From assembly GCA_950295325.1 (NCBI GenBank), contig OX485803.1, forward strand, positions 52,281,554-52,345,553: a stretch of 64,000 nt of DNA, written 5' to 3'. Source of the DNA: Polytrichum commune (Eukaryota > Streptophyta > Polytrichopsida > Polytrichales > Polytrichaceae). Made by a program: the position numbers and the translations under genes. Below are positions 1-10,395 of the stretch, in pieces. Under the pieces are notes generated by a model. The model was not told the origin of the DNA. It made no database searches and saw only the letters and a list, made by a program, of their open reading frames with translations. Each line of letters starts with the position of its first letter. Within the stretch, counting starts at the first letter, position 1.

Positions 1-2146
1 GTGAGCTGACAATCTCAGTACAGTACTGTTGCCACTTTTCTACATATCATTGAAAAACAAAACACATAAAAACATTAATTTTTAATAAAACATAACATAA
101 TATGAAATTACATAACATCGGCCAAACCAACCCAACCCACTCTTGCCTGCCATGGCATTGAATATCAGCATGTGCGCCGTTTGCTCATGTGTAGACGTGA
201 TTAAGAAATTGGAGAAACTGGTTTAAGTATGCGGCGCGTTTCATAGTACTGTATTATTCTGGAGCTTTTAACTTACCTCGGGTGCAACCTGCCTTGGAGT
301 CAGAAGAGTGGTAACTTAAGCTATCGTGTACATGTTGCAGACTCGTGTGTAAGTATGAAGGCACACAATCTTGATGTGTTTGCCATGGCCATGGCCATCA
401 TGTGGGTGTGTGGAGAGGAATTAGGTAACCCACTAGTCGCTGTAGGTTTTGCAGGTTGGGTGAGGGGGGTTCCTGGACTGGTTCAAACCGATCGATCTGT
501 GGCGAAGAGTATAACTTCGGAGAGCTGAATTGGTTCGTTTCTAACTTACACCACACCTACATAATCCTCCCGTGTGTCTGCACGAATTTGAGCCCAGGAA
601 GCTCCGAAGAATTGCTGCATCAGCCATTTTTGCAAGAAAATGTTAGTACAAATCTGCACTACAGCCTTGGAATGAAGCTCAAACCGTGTGGGCCCTTTGC
701 CCTGTTCATGTGAACGAATTCTCCTGTCCCTCATAATGGTCACCTTCAAAATCTCTGTAGGTGTTGATGATGTGGTTTGGGGTGTAATTCTTGCTGTAGA
801 ATAGGAGAATTAGCTTCACTCTCTGGCTCTCCATGCATCTCTTGTCCAATTATGATGATGATGGTGGTGGGACTGACTGTCCCCATGTGAGACATTATAC
901 CGGTGAATTTGATAGGTCCGTTGTACTACTTGTATGAGTGGCGGGAGTCAGAGAGGGTTTGGCAAATGTCTTTGTGTGCTCAACTGGCCGGAAACGTGTG
1001 TACAGGAAAGATGAAAAATCATTTTTACTCATTTTTCTCTTTGGATGACCTATTTTGGTGATGTGGTCAAGAGCATTAGTGCCCAGTTGTGTGGGGCATT
1101 GTCTGGGGAGGTCGGTGAGTGATTCTAAATCTATGTTCTTGAAGAGATGAACTCAGACCACCCTAAGAATTTCCTCAAGAAAAGCCCCCGAAGTTGTGCT
1201 TGGGCGGTAATTGCTTTGGGCGCACCGAAATATAGTTCAGAGACAAAAAGACGGATCTTTGAATCGTTTTAACGTGGAAGCATGACCTTCACTGGAAACG
1301 TGTACCAGGTTGAACTTGGGCTTATCCCTGTGGCCGGTCTTCACAAATTCCTATGTCATTATGCGAGTCTGCCGAATTGGGGTTTTGTGACTGCTGCCGA
1401 ATCCACTATAGGTAAGACTATATACATACAAGATTCTTGTCCACTAGATAAATAGCCACCTATTTTACAGGCGGCGGCGATTCAATTGATGTTTGACTGA
1501 TCGTCGATATTTCTTGTTTGCAGCCATGGCGACATCATATGCCTTGTTTCAAACGAGTAGCCCACGAACTGTCCATAAGTGTGTATGTCGCACATGTGAG
1601 TGAAGAATGCTGCGTAGTGAGTGACCAACCTTGTTCTGCATGGAACAGTCACAACCTACAGCATCTTCATAAAGTGTGAGTGGATGAGCCAAAAAATCAC
1701 TCAGGAAACAATTCTGCAAAGTTGTCCCTTCACCGAATGAGTAAGCTGAATTTGAGGGAGTATTCCTGATGTCTGTTGGCTGCTGCTGAGAAAAAAACAT
1801 CTTCTTTGCAATTCATCAACCCGCCATGTATTGATCAAAACAGTATGACTTGGGATTGTGTGCAGATGAAGCCCTGAGAATTTGACTTTCGCCAAGGGCA
1901 GCTTAATTTGGAGTGGCTTACATTTCATGGGGTCTCTTGGTATGGAAACCTACATCCTGGAACAGCGAAGGTGGTGTCCGGCTGAACAGAGGAGATTTTC
2001 CATAGCACATCAGTTGGACTCAATTCTTTGTTCTCAAGTTAAATTGGGTTTTGTTAGAACCTCCAACTGCAGTCGAGAAGTTCTGGTAGTTGGAGTATGA
2101 ATGGTTGGTGGGTTCAACATTTGTTTATTGTGACTGTGGGGACAAT
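1..2146. other. Upstream region of the GT37 gene, no coding gene seen
   Basis: Only short unconvincing ORFs occur on either strand. Several donor- and acceptor-like sequences (for example a GTAAG-type donor near 1412 and a TTTGCAG acceptor near 1520) would allow spliced 5' leader exons for the downstream gene, but none can be proved from sequence alone. No repeat family seen elsewhere in the window was recognised here. Confidence 0.4.
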
Positions 2147-3811
2147 ATGGATCAAGAGGGGCAACCAGTTTGCAAGATGATGAGCCCAGAGCATCACAGC
2201 AGGAGCAGCAAAACACTCTTCAGAAGCCCAAGTATAACTCGTGCGGCATTTGGGATGACTTTGAGCTCACTGCTTGCAATAGGAGTACTTATGCGCATGG
2301 AATTGCCACACATGACCTGGCCAGCTAATAACATCCATCATCATGAGTCGACAGTTCACATCGTGTCCGCACCACGTTTTGGCCCAAGGCCACTCCAAGC
2401 ACTGGAACTTGAGGAGATTAAGTACTCAGATCATGATTCCACTTGCTTGAGCAGGGTGCAACAAAACTGGTTCAGAAGAAATGAGCAGCAACATCCCATG
2501 TCACAAAGTTTGGAGCAGGCACTTGCAAACTACACACATACTGTGCATTCTCGATGTTCGACTGCTGCATTTTTTGAGAATTATGATGATGTCATGAAGA
2601 GTAGTAGTAGTAATGGATGTCAGTTTCTGCTTTACTATGAAGGCTATGAAGGTGTTGGCAACAGGCTGTTATCACTGGTATCTGCTTTTGCTTATGCACT
2701 GGTGACGCGGCGAGCATTGGTTGTTGATCCAAGAAAGGGTCATCTCTCCCAGCTTTTATGTGAGCCATTTCAAAACTCATCATGGCTCATCCCACCTCAT
2801 GTTGGGGACAGAGTGGTTCAGAAGGCAGTGACTCTGGAGGAGGCTGGGAATCAAAGGTTTGTGAACATAAGTTCTGTACGAATCAACATGAGACACGAAC
2901 AAACGGAGGGGGACGAGAAGTTTTTCTGCACAGAGTCCCAGCAAGACTTGCAGAATGTGACATGGCTAGTGTGGGAGAGCAACCAGTACTACGTGCCACG
3001 CCTATTTATGTTACCCGATTTCTGGCTTGTGTTGCGTCCTCTGTTTCCTGATGTGTCTCTCGTGTTTACACAGCTTAGCAGGTTCTTATGTCTTCCACAG
3101 AACGCAGTGTGGGACAAAATTAGACATGTTGAATCACATCTTGCTTCTTCAAGTGTTCAAGTGGGAGTGCAAGTGCGGCGACACAGCGTCCCCGACAATG
3201 CCAGCTTCTCTGCCCCTGTGCACAAGCTGATCATGAGCTGCTTACTTGACCATCAAATTCTTCCTAAACTCCCTGCCTTGCCTCGAAGCATTTTGATGAG
3301 CTTCGGATCACAATTGAAACCAAAACCAAAACCAAAGGTTGCGGTTTTGGTCACTTCTTTACGAAGCTATTACTTTGAGAAGATGAAGGAGATTTACACT
3401 GGGAAGAGTACTGAGGATGGAAGTGAAGTGACTTTCCACATGGTGAGCAAGGAGGGCATGGAGCAATATTCTTATGATCAAGCTGAGAAAGCTTTTGTGG
3501 AGATGTGGCTTCTCAGTTTCAGTGATAAGCTGGCAACTAGCAGTTGGTCAACATTTGGATATGTCGCGCAAGCCCTCGGAGGGTTACATCCATACATTCT
3601 GAATATTCGCGGCATGTCTCCTGAACCAAATCGTCCACCATGTACCATAGCCCAATCTAGAGAACCATGTCTGCAATATCCACATGTGAATCCTTCCGTG
3701 TGCACGAGTTGTCGATTGACGCCTGATCACAAAGATTGGGTTACACGACACATCAGACCATGTCAGGATGAAACCAGGGGCCTGCAGTTGTGCTCCTCCA
3801 GTTTAGTTTGA
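2147..3811 (+). CDS. GT37 xyloglucan-fucosyltransferase-like protein
   Basis: Intronless 554-aa protein of the plant GT37 family (FUT1/MUR2 type), Golgi enzymes that transfer fucose from GDP-fucose to cell-wall polysaccharides or arabinogalactan proteins. The frame is open further 5' but only from a TTG; the first ATG is at 2147 and is used here. Residues about 33-49 form a hydrophobic signal anchor after a short basic N-terminus, giving type II topology. Family blocks appear in order: GYEGVGNRLLSLVSAFAYAL near residue 165, VGVQVRRHS near 338 (the position of the nucleotide-sugar motif), and FSDKLATSSWSTFGYVAQAL near 458, followed by the cysteine-rich C-terminus typical of the family. Length matches the usual 520-560 aa. 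A KPKPKPK linker (about residue 389) sits just before the strand VAVLVTS. Acceptor substrate cannot be told from sequence; a polysaccharide other than xyloglucan is possible. Confidence 0.9.
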   Translation: MDQEGQPVCKMMSPEHHSRSSKTLFRSPSITRAAFGMTLSSLLAIGVLMRMELPHMTWPANNIHHHESTVHIVSAPRFGPRPLQALELEEIKYSDHDSTCLSRVQQNWFRRNEQQHPMSQSLEQALANYTHTVHSRCSTAAFFENYDDVMKSSSSNGCQFLLYYEGYEGVGNRLLSLVSAFAYALVTRRALVVDPRKGHLSQLLCEPFQNSSWLIPPHVGDRVVQKAVTLEEAGNQRFVNISSVRINMRHEQTEGDEKFFCTESQQDLQNVTWLVWESNQYYVPRLFMLPDFWLVLRPLFPDVSLVFTQLSRFLCLPQNAVWDKIRHVESHLASSSVQVGVQVRRHSVPDNASFSAPVHKLIMSCLLDHQILPKLPALPRSILMSFGSQLKPKPKPKVAVLVTSLRSYYFEKMKEIYTGKSTEDGSEVTFHMVSKEGMEQYSYDQAEKAFVEMWLLSFSDKLATSSWSTFGYVAQALGGLHPYILNIRGMSPEPNRPPCTIAQSREPCLQYPHVNPSVCTSCRLTPDHKDWVTRHIRPCQDETRGLQLCSSSLV

Positions 3812-5539
3812 ATGACATAGCTCTGTTTTTTAATCATCATCACTGCACATGGGTTGAAGTGATTTTCTGTGTCAGGCTATTTGATCAGCCACAGGTTTGC
3901 ACATTAGCAGTGGCTGCATTTTTCCTCTCGAGAATTGTGAGAAAATTGGAGCTTCAGGCTTTGTAATTAAATTGCTGAGTAAGAAAATCTGCTCAGTCTT
4001 CCCAGCTTTTGTTGCAGCTCATGCTGTTGTAAATGTATGTCATAATACGATGATCATTCACTAAAATTTGATTTAAGTCCGTGATTGTAAGCATACCGAA
4101 CCACCTTCTGTACTGATATTTGTAGGTCTGACGACATGGATCTAATTGTATGTCAGGGATATATAGGAACGCATGGAACTGGCATGTTAATTCTTGGCTG
4201 CAATCTTGAAGCACATTCTGTCGTGTTATTGCTGAAATTCAGTGACCCTACACACGCAAACTTGTTGACGTTGAATCACGGTAGTTAAGATCTGTATTGT
4301 TGCTGCTTGCATTTGCATCTGCTCCTGTGAATTCCTTGCAAGCATCTTCAATTCTCAACTTTGTTCAATTCCTCCTCATGAACCTGTCTATTGCCCGAAA
4401 CAGAGCAGCAGTAACTTACAGCGGTTTAATATAATCTGAAGTGCAGATCCTGTGTAAAAATTGTGATAAGGTACTGTCAACAACAGTAAGAGCTTGCTGT
4501 GGAGGTGTTGTTGCACTGGTGATCACAAAAGATCAAGCAGCGGACCTACTGAATCATAACTTATAGAAGGTTTGTGAAGTCGGCGAGATCATCATGGTTT
4601 GATTGCACTTGAGTCTGTTATGCGTGCAGATAACTTAAACTTCAAACAGATAAAATTCCCCATTTCAGGCCTCTTTACCAGCATCATGGTGCCTATATAT
4701 TATTGTATGTACCTACCTAAGTATTTCAAAACTTTCTGCTCCAATAATATTGTCTCATGCACTTGATGTCGTCGAGTGACATCTGTCCATCTCAAGTGTC
4801 CACTTCGCTTTATGGAGTGAATTTCGCCTATGACAAGAAAAAGAGAAATGCTGTGCGTCATTCCTGGTCGAACGACATATCGATTTCTTATCTTCGGTTT
4901 TTCGCCCCACGCGCACACTAACATTGGGATAGGAAAGGATATCTAAGCGATTAATTGATTGATAGATTGAGCTGGTGGTGGTACTTAGTCGACATGGCCG
5001 CCTCCTCCATGCTATCGTCGTCCATCCTGCACTGCCCCACAATTCACTCCGCATGTAATTTCCATGTTGCTGGCCATGTGTTTCTGAATGCAATCGTAAC
5101 CCCTGAATGCTTTCGGAGCCCAATTTAGGTCTCTCATACATATGGTACTTTGAAATTGTACAATGTGAATATACTTGTGATGTGATTTTGTGGCAGATAG
5201 TGATAGCTTGTTGACTTGGAAAGTTGCATCTTGACATCCACACAATATAACTTGGTAAGAATTTGATGAAGGTTTCATATCATATCATTTATTATAAAGA
5301 GAGAATACACAATACGTATGAAAATGCTAAAAGCATTCAGAGGTTAAGACACTACGAATAACTTACTTATAGCCCGCTGGAGCAGGCTTCCGATGCGTAG
5401 CTTGGAATTCCAGCTATGGCAAGGAAGTGGTGAGGGATAGGATGGGTGGCATTCATTGATTGGGTTTTGGGTGTTTGCACGAATTGGGTATAGAGGAAAA
5501 TAGGATTTTTACCTGTTATTCTGAGGAAAGGTATCCGCA
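3812..5539. other. Intergenic: 3' flank of GT37 gene and promoter of DUF3119 gene
   Basis: No convincing coding segment. The minus-strand ORFs between 4700 and 5280 have no family resemblance and no splice support. The last 300 bases are the likely promoter and leader of the next gene, but no clear TATA box or named motif stands out. Confidence 0.4.
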
Positions 5540-8500
5540 ATGAATGGTGCAGGCAGTCATGGTGCGTGCCGGAGGACCGCACCGAAGCCATGGATTTATC
5601 GGCCGTTCCTAGAAGGCTCTTCTTCTTCTTCCGTCCTTTGCAGCAAGAATGTGGATAGGTTTGAGCCTCTCCCGCGCTTCAAGAATGTGTCTGTACAAGC
5701 ATTAGTAAGCTCTCACTTCCCTTCCCTAACATTAACGATAATCTAATCTTTTTCATGTAGACATTATGTGTGCACATTGTTGAGCAGTTAATTTGTTGAG
5801 TTTTAGGGTTGAAGATTGGAGCTACAAATCGTCATGAAATTTTAGCTTTCACCCGAGTGGTGAGAAGTGTGTCTACAGACATTTTGTTGCCACTTCAGAT
5901 GTTGCATTTGAGTCTGCTCTACAGATCATATCCAATGCTTCTGAATCGGTTTCCATAACCAGGCAATAATCGATGGCAATCTTGACATTAAAGAGTGGAC
6001 AATACATGTACTAGACTAGAAAATACTCGGCCCCTGCTAAGTTTGACCACCATAACCTGCCCATTTCATGGAAATGTTGTGGGTGCACATTGGTGAGCAG
6101 TTATTTGGTTGAGTTTTAGGGTTTAGAGCTACAAATCCTCATGAAATTTTAGCTCTTACCTGAATGGGGAGAAGTTTGTCTGAAGACATTTTGTTGACAC
6201 TTTAGATATTGCATTTTGAGTCTGCTCTAATGATCATCTCCACTGCTCCTGAATCAATTTCCATAATCAGGCATAAGCGATGCCAATCTTGACATTGATG
6301 GGTTGACAATGCATGTACTAGAGAATGCATGTGTGCTTGTATGCTGCTGACTTATCTGGTTGAGCTATCCTTTGAAAACATGACCACAACATAGTGGCAT
6401 GAAAAGGATAAATGTTTTGAGGAAGGGAAGAGGTAGGGTTTAAATAGAAATTTGTCTTACATTGGAGACCTGCTATAACATTGGAAGGTGTTGAATTCTT
6501 TGGTAGTTTGGGAGGAAGAAAGCAGCGCCCAAAGTTGTGAGGGAGACGGTCATCCCAGAGCCAGATTACAGGATACCGATTGTCTTGCTAGGTAATCCCA
6601 CTTGCTCAATTCTAGAATGATAAGAGTACTGTCAGAACGTTCGTCCTTCAAGCCTTGTCCATTAGACTCAGATCTGTGAAGAGTTTCAGGGTCAATTGGT
6701 CGTTTCTGTGCAGGTCAAATGTCTCGCTGCCTACAATGGTTCATTATGTATGTTGTTGGCAAGCATGGTCTCTCCTACCTCCATTACTGAGAGAAACCTC
6801 TTGATTATAAGATGAAAACATGGCAACGAGTGAGAGCTTGTAGTTTTTTGAATTAATCCAAGAGATACCATGAACTCTGAAGGATCTTCTTAACCCTGTT
6901 GTGCAAAAATTGGATATGCTTCGTATTATTTTCACCATAATCAGGATTGAAATTGATCGGAGCGTGTTTGTGATTATGAATGAGTAGGGACTGCTGGGGC
7001 ACTAGCCTATGGTGACAACTTGCTCCCTGCAGCCCCTATTGGTCTTCTTGGCTTGCTCCTCCTGTTCCAGGTAGTGACCCTCACTTTTGTTCTCAATTCC
7101 TCATTATTCTACCTTAATCTCTTTTCTCCTCTCTTCTGGTAATTCAAGCTAGAATTCCAGAGTTCATGTGGCAAGAATATCACAGACAACAAGTTGCTCA
7201 GTGAATCTTACAGGCACTGACACACTCATGTGACCCTGCCTGTGTTGATGTTGGCAGACTACACGAGTACGGTTTGTTTTTGATGACGAAGGCTTGGTAA
7301 GATAACAGGCTTCTCTGTGATTATTTTTTCTGCCATTACTCATGCTCGGCATTGACTTGAGAATGCCAGTCAATACTAATTTATGTACCTTAAATGGATG
7401 AGCACAGAAGTTTTGTGACTGCTTAGTGGGGTCAATTCCTCATTTATATTTTTTGAGGATTTGCCTCCTTTGGGAGCCATAGCTTCACCCTGCAAACGCT
7501 CAGATTGAGGAGTTGAACTGTTCTTAATTGTGGTGCAGGAGGTGAAAGTTGGAAATGAACTGAATGAGTCAGGAGAAAATGTCTTTGTTGGGGGCAAGAA
7601 TAGGTGGAGGTCAGTTCAATTACCTTTCCATCTTTTTCCTACATACAAAGAGGCTGCTCTTTTAAAGGTCTCTGCATTTTTCATGTGCTGCCAGGCTATT
7701 GATTTCCAGTTCCTATGAGCTTTGTGTCGAGCATTACATGTTAATATGTTTTTGGTGGAGGGTGATTTACAGCTATTCATCTTTTGTAAATTGGGAGCTT
7801 TGGTGGCCCAACTTCCCTGTACTGGTGTATTTTAAGGAGACTCAGACAAAGCCAGAAGGCCAGATCCACTTCTTCCCTGTCATCTTTGTAAGAATCTCAC
7901 AACAATTTCTGTAACTGCTTATTGATAATGGATTGTTAGAACTTAGTATGCCTGCAAATGACTGCAATTCCCCTTTTTACCTCCATATCCTATTCTCGCA
8001 AGTTGCTCTTTGCAGAGAAAATACTTGAATATACACTTGCAAAGATGAGTTTTTGTCCGTCAGGTTACATAAGAAGCTACACAATAGAGCTATCCCCTAG
8101 TTCAATGGGACGTTTGGTCGGGAGTTGGTTGTTCTGCATACAACACTTTCCATGTTCAGTAGATTTTCTGGTGCATGCTTGAAGTTGATGTCATGGTTTG
8201 AGTGAAGAGCAACCTGTTTCAGTTCATTGAGGGCCAAACTCCTTTTAGCACCTCTTGGCATGCCAAAATGAGTTCGGCCATCAATGCACCAATACAGAAT
8301 GTTCTTCTTTCAAACCCCATACCAACTCCAAGCATGCACTGAAAAACTTACCGAACATGGAATGTGTTGTATGCAAAACTCTCACTGAGTTAAAGGATAA
8401 CCCTACTGTGATGACTACTGTTGTGAAATGTTCCTTTTTCCAAAAATATTTCCTTCAGGCATACAAAAGAGTTGTATGTTATTTGTGGAACAAGTGCTGA

Positions 8501-8596
8501 AGTTGTGGAGAGTTGGGGTGTGCACAGAATGGAAAGCAACTGTATGATGTGATGGTGGAGCGCGCGGGCCCTTCCAAAACAAGTGGTCCTAAATAG
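5540..8596 (+). CDS. DUF3119 chloroplast protein, seven exons
   Basis: Seven exons join in phase: 5540-5704, 6519-6591, 6988-7070, 7258-7296, 7539-7609, 7773-7887 and 8528-8596 (TAG stop), giving about 204 aa. Every intron is GT-AG. The product matches the plant and cyanobacterial DUF3119 family (Arabidopsis At5g08400 type). Segments seen in order are VIPEPDYRIPIVLLG (exon 2), a hydrophobic LLPAAPIGLLGLLLLFQ membrane stretch (exon 3), VRFVFDDEGL (exon 4), ENVFVGGKNRW (exon 5), KETQTKPEGQIHFFPVIF (exon 6) and LYDVMVERAGPSKTSGPK at the C-terminus (exon 7). Exon 1 encodes a basic, Ser-rich, acid-poor N-terminus consistent with a plastid transit peptide. The family has no established biochemical function; thylakoid or envelope location is inferred from the transit peptide and hydrophobic span. 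The exon 1 to exon 2 join (acceptor at 6518) is the least certain, and a small exon could be missing there. Confidence 0.86.
5766..6326 (+). repeat. Tandem duplication of about 0.25-0.3 kb inside DUF3119 intron 1
   Basis: Two diverged direct copies, about 5766-6016 and 6073-6326, share long stretches in the same order: GTGCACATTG.TGAGCAGTTA, GAGTTTTAGGGTT, CATGAAATTTTAGCT, AGACATTTTGTTG, and CAATCTTGACATT near the end. The offset is about 307 bases. It lies wholly in the first intron, so it lengthens the intron without touching coding sequence. Confidence 0.8.
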
Positions 8597-10171
8597 GTTG
8601 CTAGGTGTATCTTTGCATGTTGAGGTGCGTGGGATAAAATGAAAAATGTTTGTACAATACATTCATGTGAGATATAACTTGGTATATAGCAAGTTGTACA
8701 TGGAAAGCTTTCACATCATTTTGGGTCTTTACTCGCACACTGTGAATGTTCAGAACCTTTCACTTTATATCTTTCTGTTTATTATCACTGGACTTTGTCA
8801 GGAACTTGCAGCAATACATTGGCTATATCTTCTGTGGCCTACGAGTCTTCATGAAATGACTGCCAGCAGCCTTATATACCTTGTGAATTGAGAACAATTA
8901 AAGATTGTCAAACAGCTTTAGCTGCCCTTTAGGTATGGAACGATGACCTCAAAGTCCTTCACGGAATGACCTTGTGTACAAAGTACGAGTGCAGTTTGAA
9001 ATCTCCCCTCCTTTTGGATTTACCCTTATTATATACTCTTATCTATGATTGAAGTATACTCAGCTTATTGTCAAGCCCATAGCCACAGAAATAGGAGTGC
9101 AGTTTTTGGCTTAGCCTTGGCTCTAGTTTGATATGTGTTGCTTTCTCTTTAACGACCTGTTAATAAAACATACCGGTTCTCCCAGATTTCACTATGTGCA
9201 CATTACGCGCTTAGCCAAATTTCAATCCTGCAGTCAGCATGAAGAGGTACTAAACTGAATTGTTGATGACATAACAATACTGTGATGATGTAAGAGTACT
9301 CCAGTAGCAATGGGGAATTGTGTAATTCAGGGTTCCAGGGCCTCACAAAAAAATAGAGAAGGCCATGAGTACCCTATGCAAGGTCTCTCTGAATTTGATG
9401 CAATGTCTCTGGTAGATGTGAATCGGGCATTTCTCTGATAAATGGAATGCCAGCAATTGGCATACTGAGGTAACCACCACCATAAGAGTCCCAAGCAACA
9501 GGTCTTGTGCCACTGTCAAAGTTGTAAACCTACTATCATGGTAGATATACAGGAAAAAAGAAAAAAGAAAAAAGAAAAGAAAAGAAAAGGTGACAAAGAA
9601 TGTGTCGTGTAGGACTTGTATGGTGGTTACTTAGTGAGTAGCCATGTCAGTAAGGATGGGTTTCTATATTTGTCGTTGACCCACTAGATTCTAGATAATA
9701 ATGGATTGGATGTGTTCTCATGAAGATTGCAAAAACAACCAAACGGCCACATTTTGGTCACCTTTCATGGAGTGCCGTAACCATGGGCCACTAGAGTTTT
9801 ATGCGCTCACTAAACATATAAGATGATAGTGGTTGGTTGGCACATACAAACCCTATCCCACTAGATTTTATCTGCATTTATCCTTATTTCCACCAAAGTC
9901 TGGTGCGTGAGCAACTCTAAGCTTACTAGATTTCGAGTGACAATGATGCCATTTCTATTTTTGAAGTCCTAAAGAGGGATGAAATAGTGGGTTTAATCCT
10001 TCTTTGAGAATTTCTATTAAGAGCTCGTGAACTCATCGTGTGTTGAAGCCTATTTTGAAAGTTAGGGGAATCTCCTTGGACCTCCTCGTGCCAACCCAAA
10101 AAACATTAAAAAACTTTAGGATTTAAAATTGGGTTTCTCCAAGGGGCATGCTACCCTAAATCTCAAATCAA
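8597..10171. other. Non-coding, 3' flank of the DUF3119 gene
   Basis: No gene seen. The first few hundred bases may be 3' UTR. The stretch holds an A/G-rich simple repeat (9552-9590), annotated separately. Confidence 0.4.
9552..9590 (+). repeat. (AAAAAAG/AAAAG)n simple repeat
   Basis: Runs of five or six A separated by single G, shortening to AAAAG units at the 3' side. Confidence 0.9.
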
Positions 10172-10395
10172 CCAAGAGATGGTTTTTGAAAATAGTCCAA
10201 GTGACCATGAAACACGATCCATTCAATTCCATGGATGAATCCATGTAGACTTTACATCCATCTTGCACTCACATACTCCGTTGGTCCCTCAAGCATAGTG
10301 TGAAGCAAACTTGGACCGGCTCTGCCTTTTCCACCAATGAGAGCTGCTTGAAGTGTAATGGTCACGGGCTCTCAGTCTCGTGTGTGAAGTGGCCC
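10172..10395 (+). mobile_element. MITE family 1, right-half fragment
   Basis: Matches the right half of the roughly 500-bp family found intact at 21012-21512: AGTCCAAGTGACCATGAAAC, CATCCATCTTGCA, TTGGTCCCTCAAGC and the terminus GTGTGAAGTGGCCC. It is followed by TAA. The left half is absent, so it is a truncated relic. Confidence 0.85.

Noticed and set aside
4755-5243. 162-aa minus-strand ORF
   Set aside because: No family resemblance, no splice partners, overlaps other random ORFs; likely chance.
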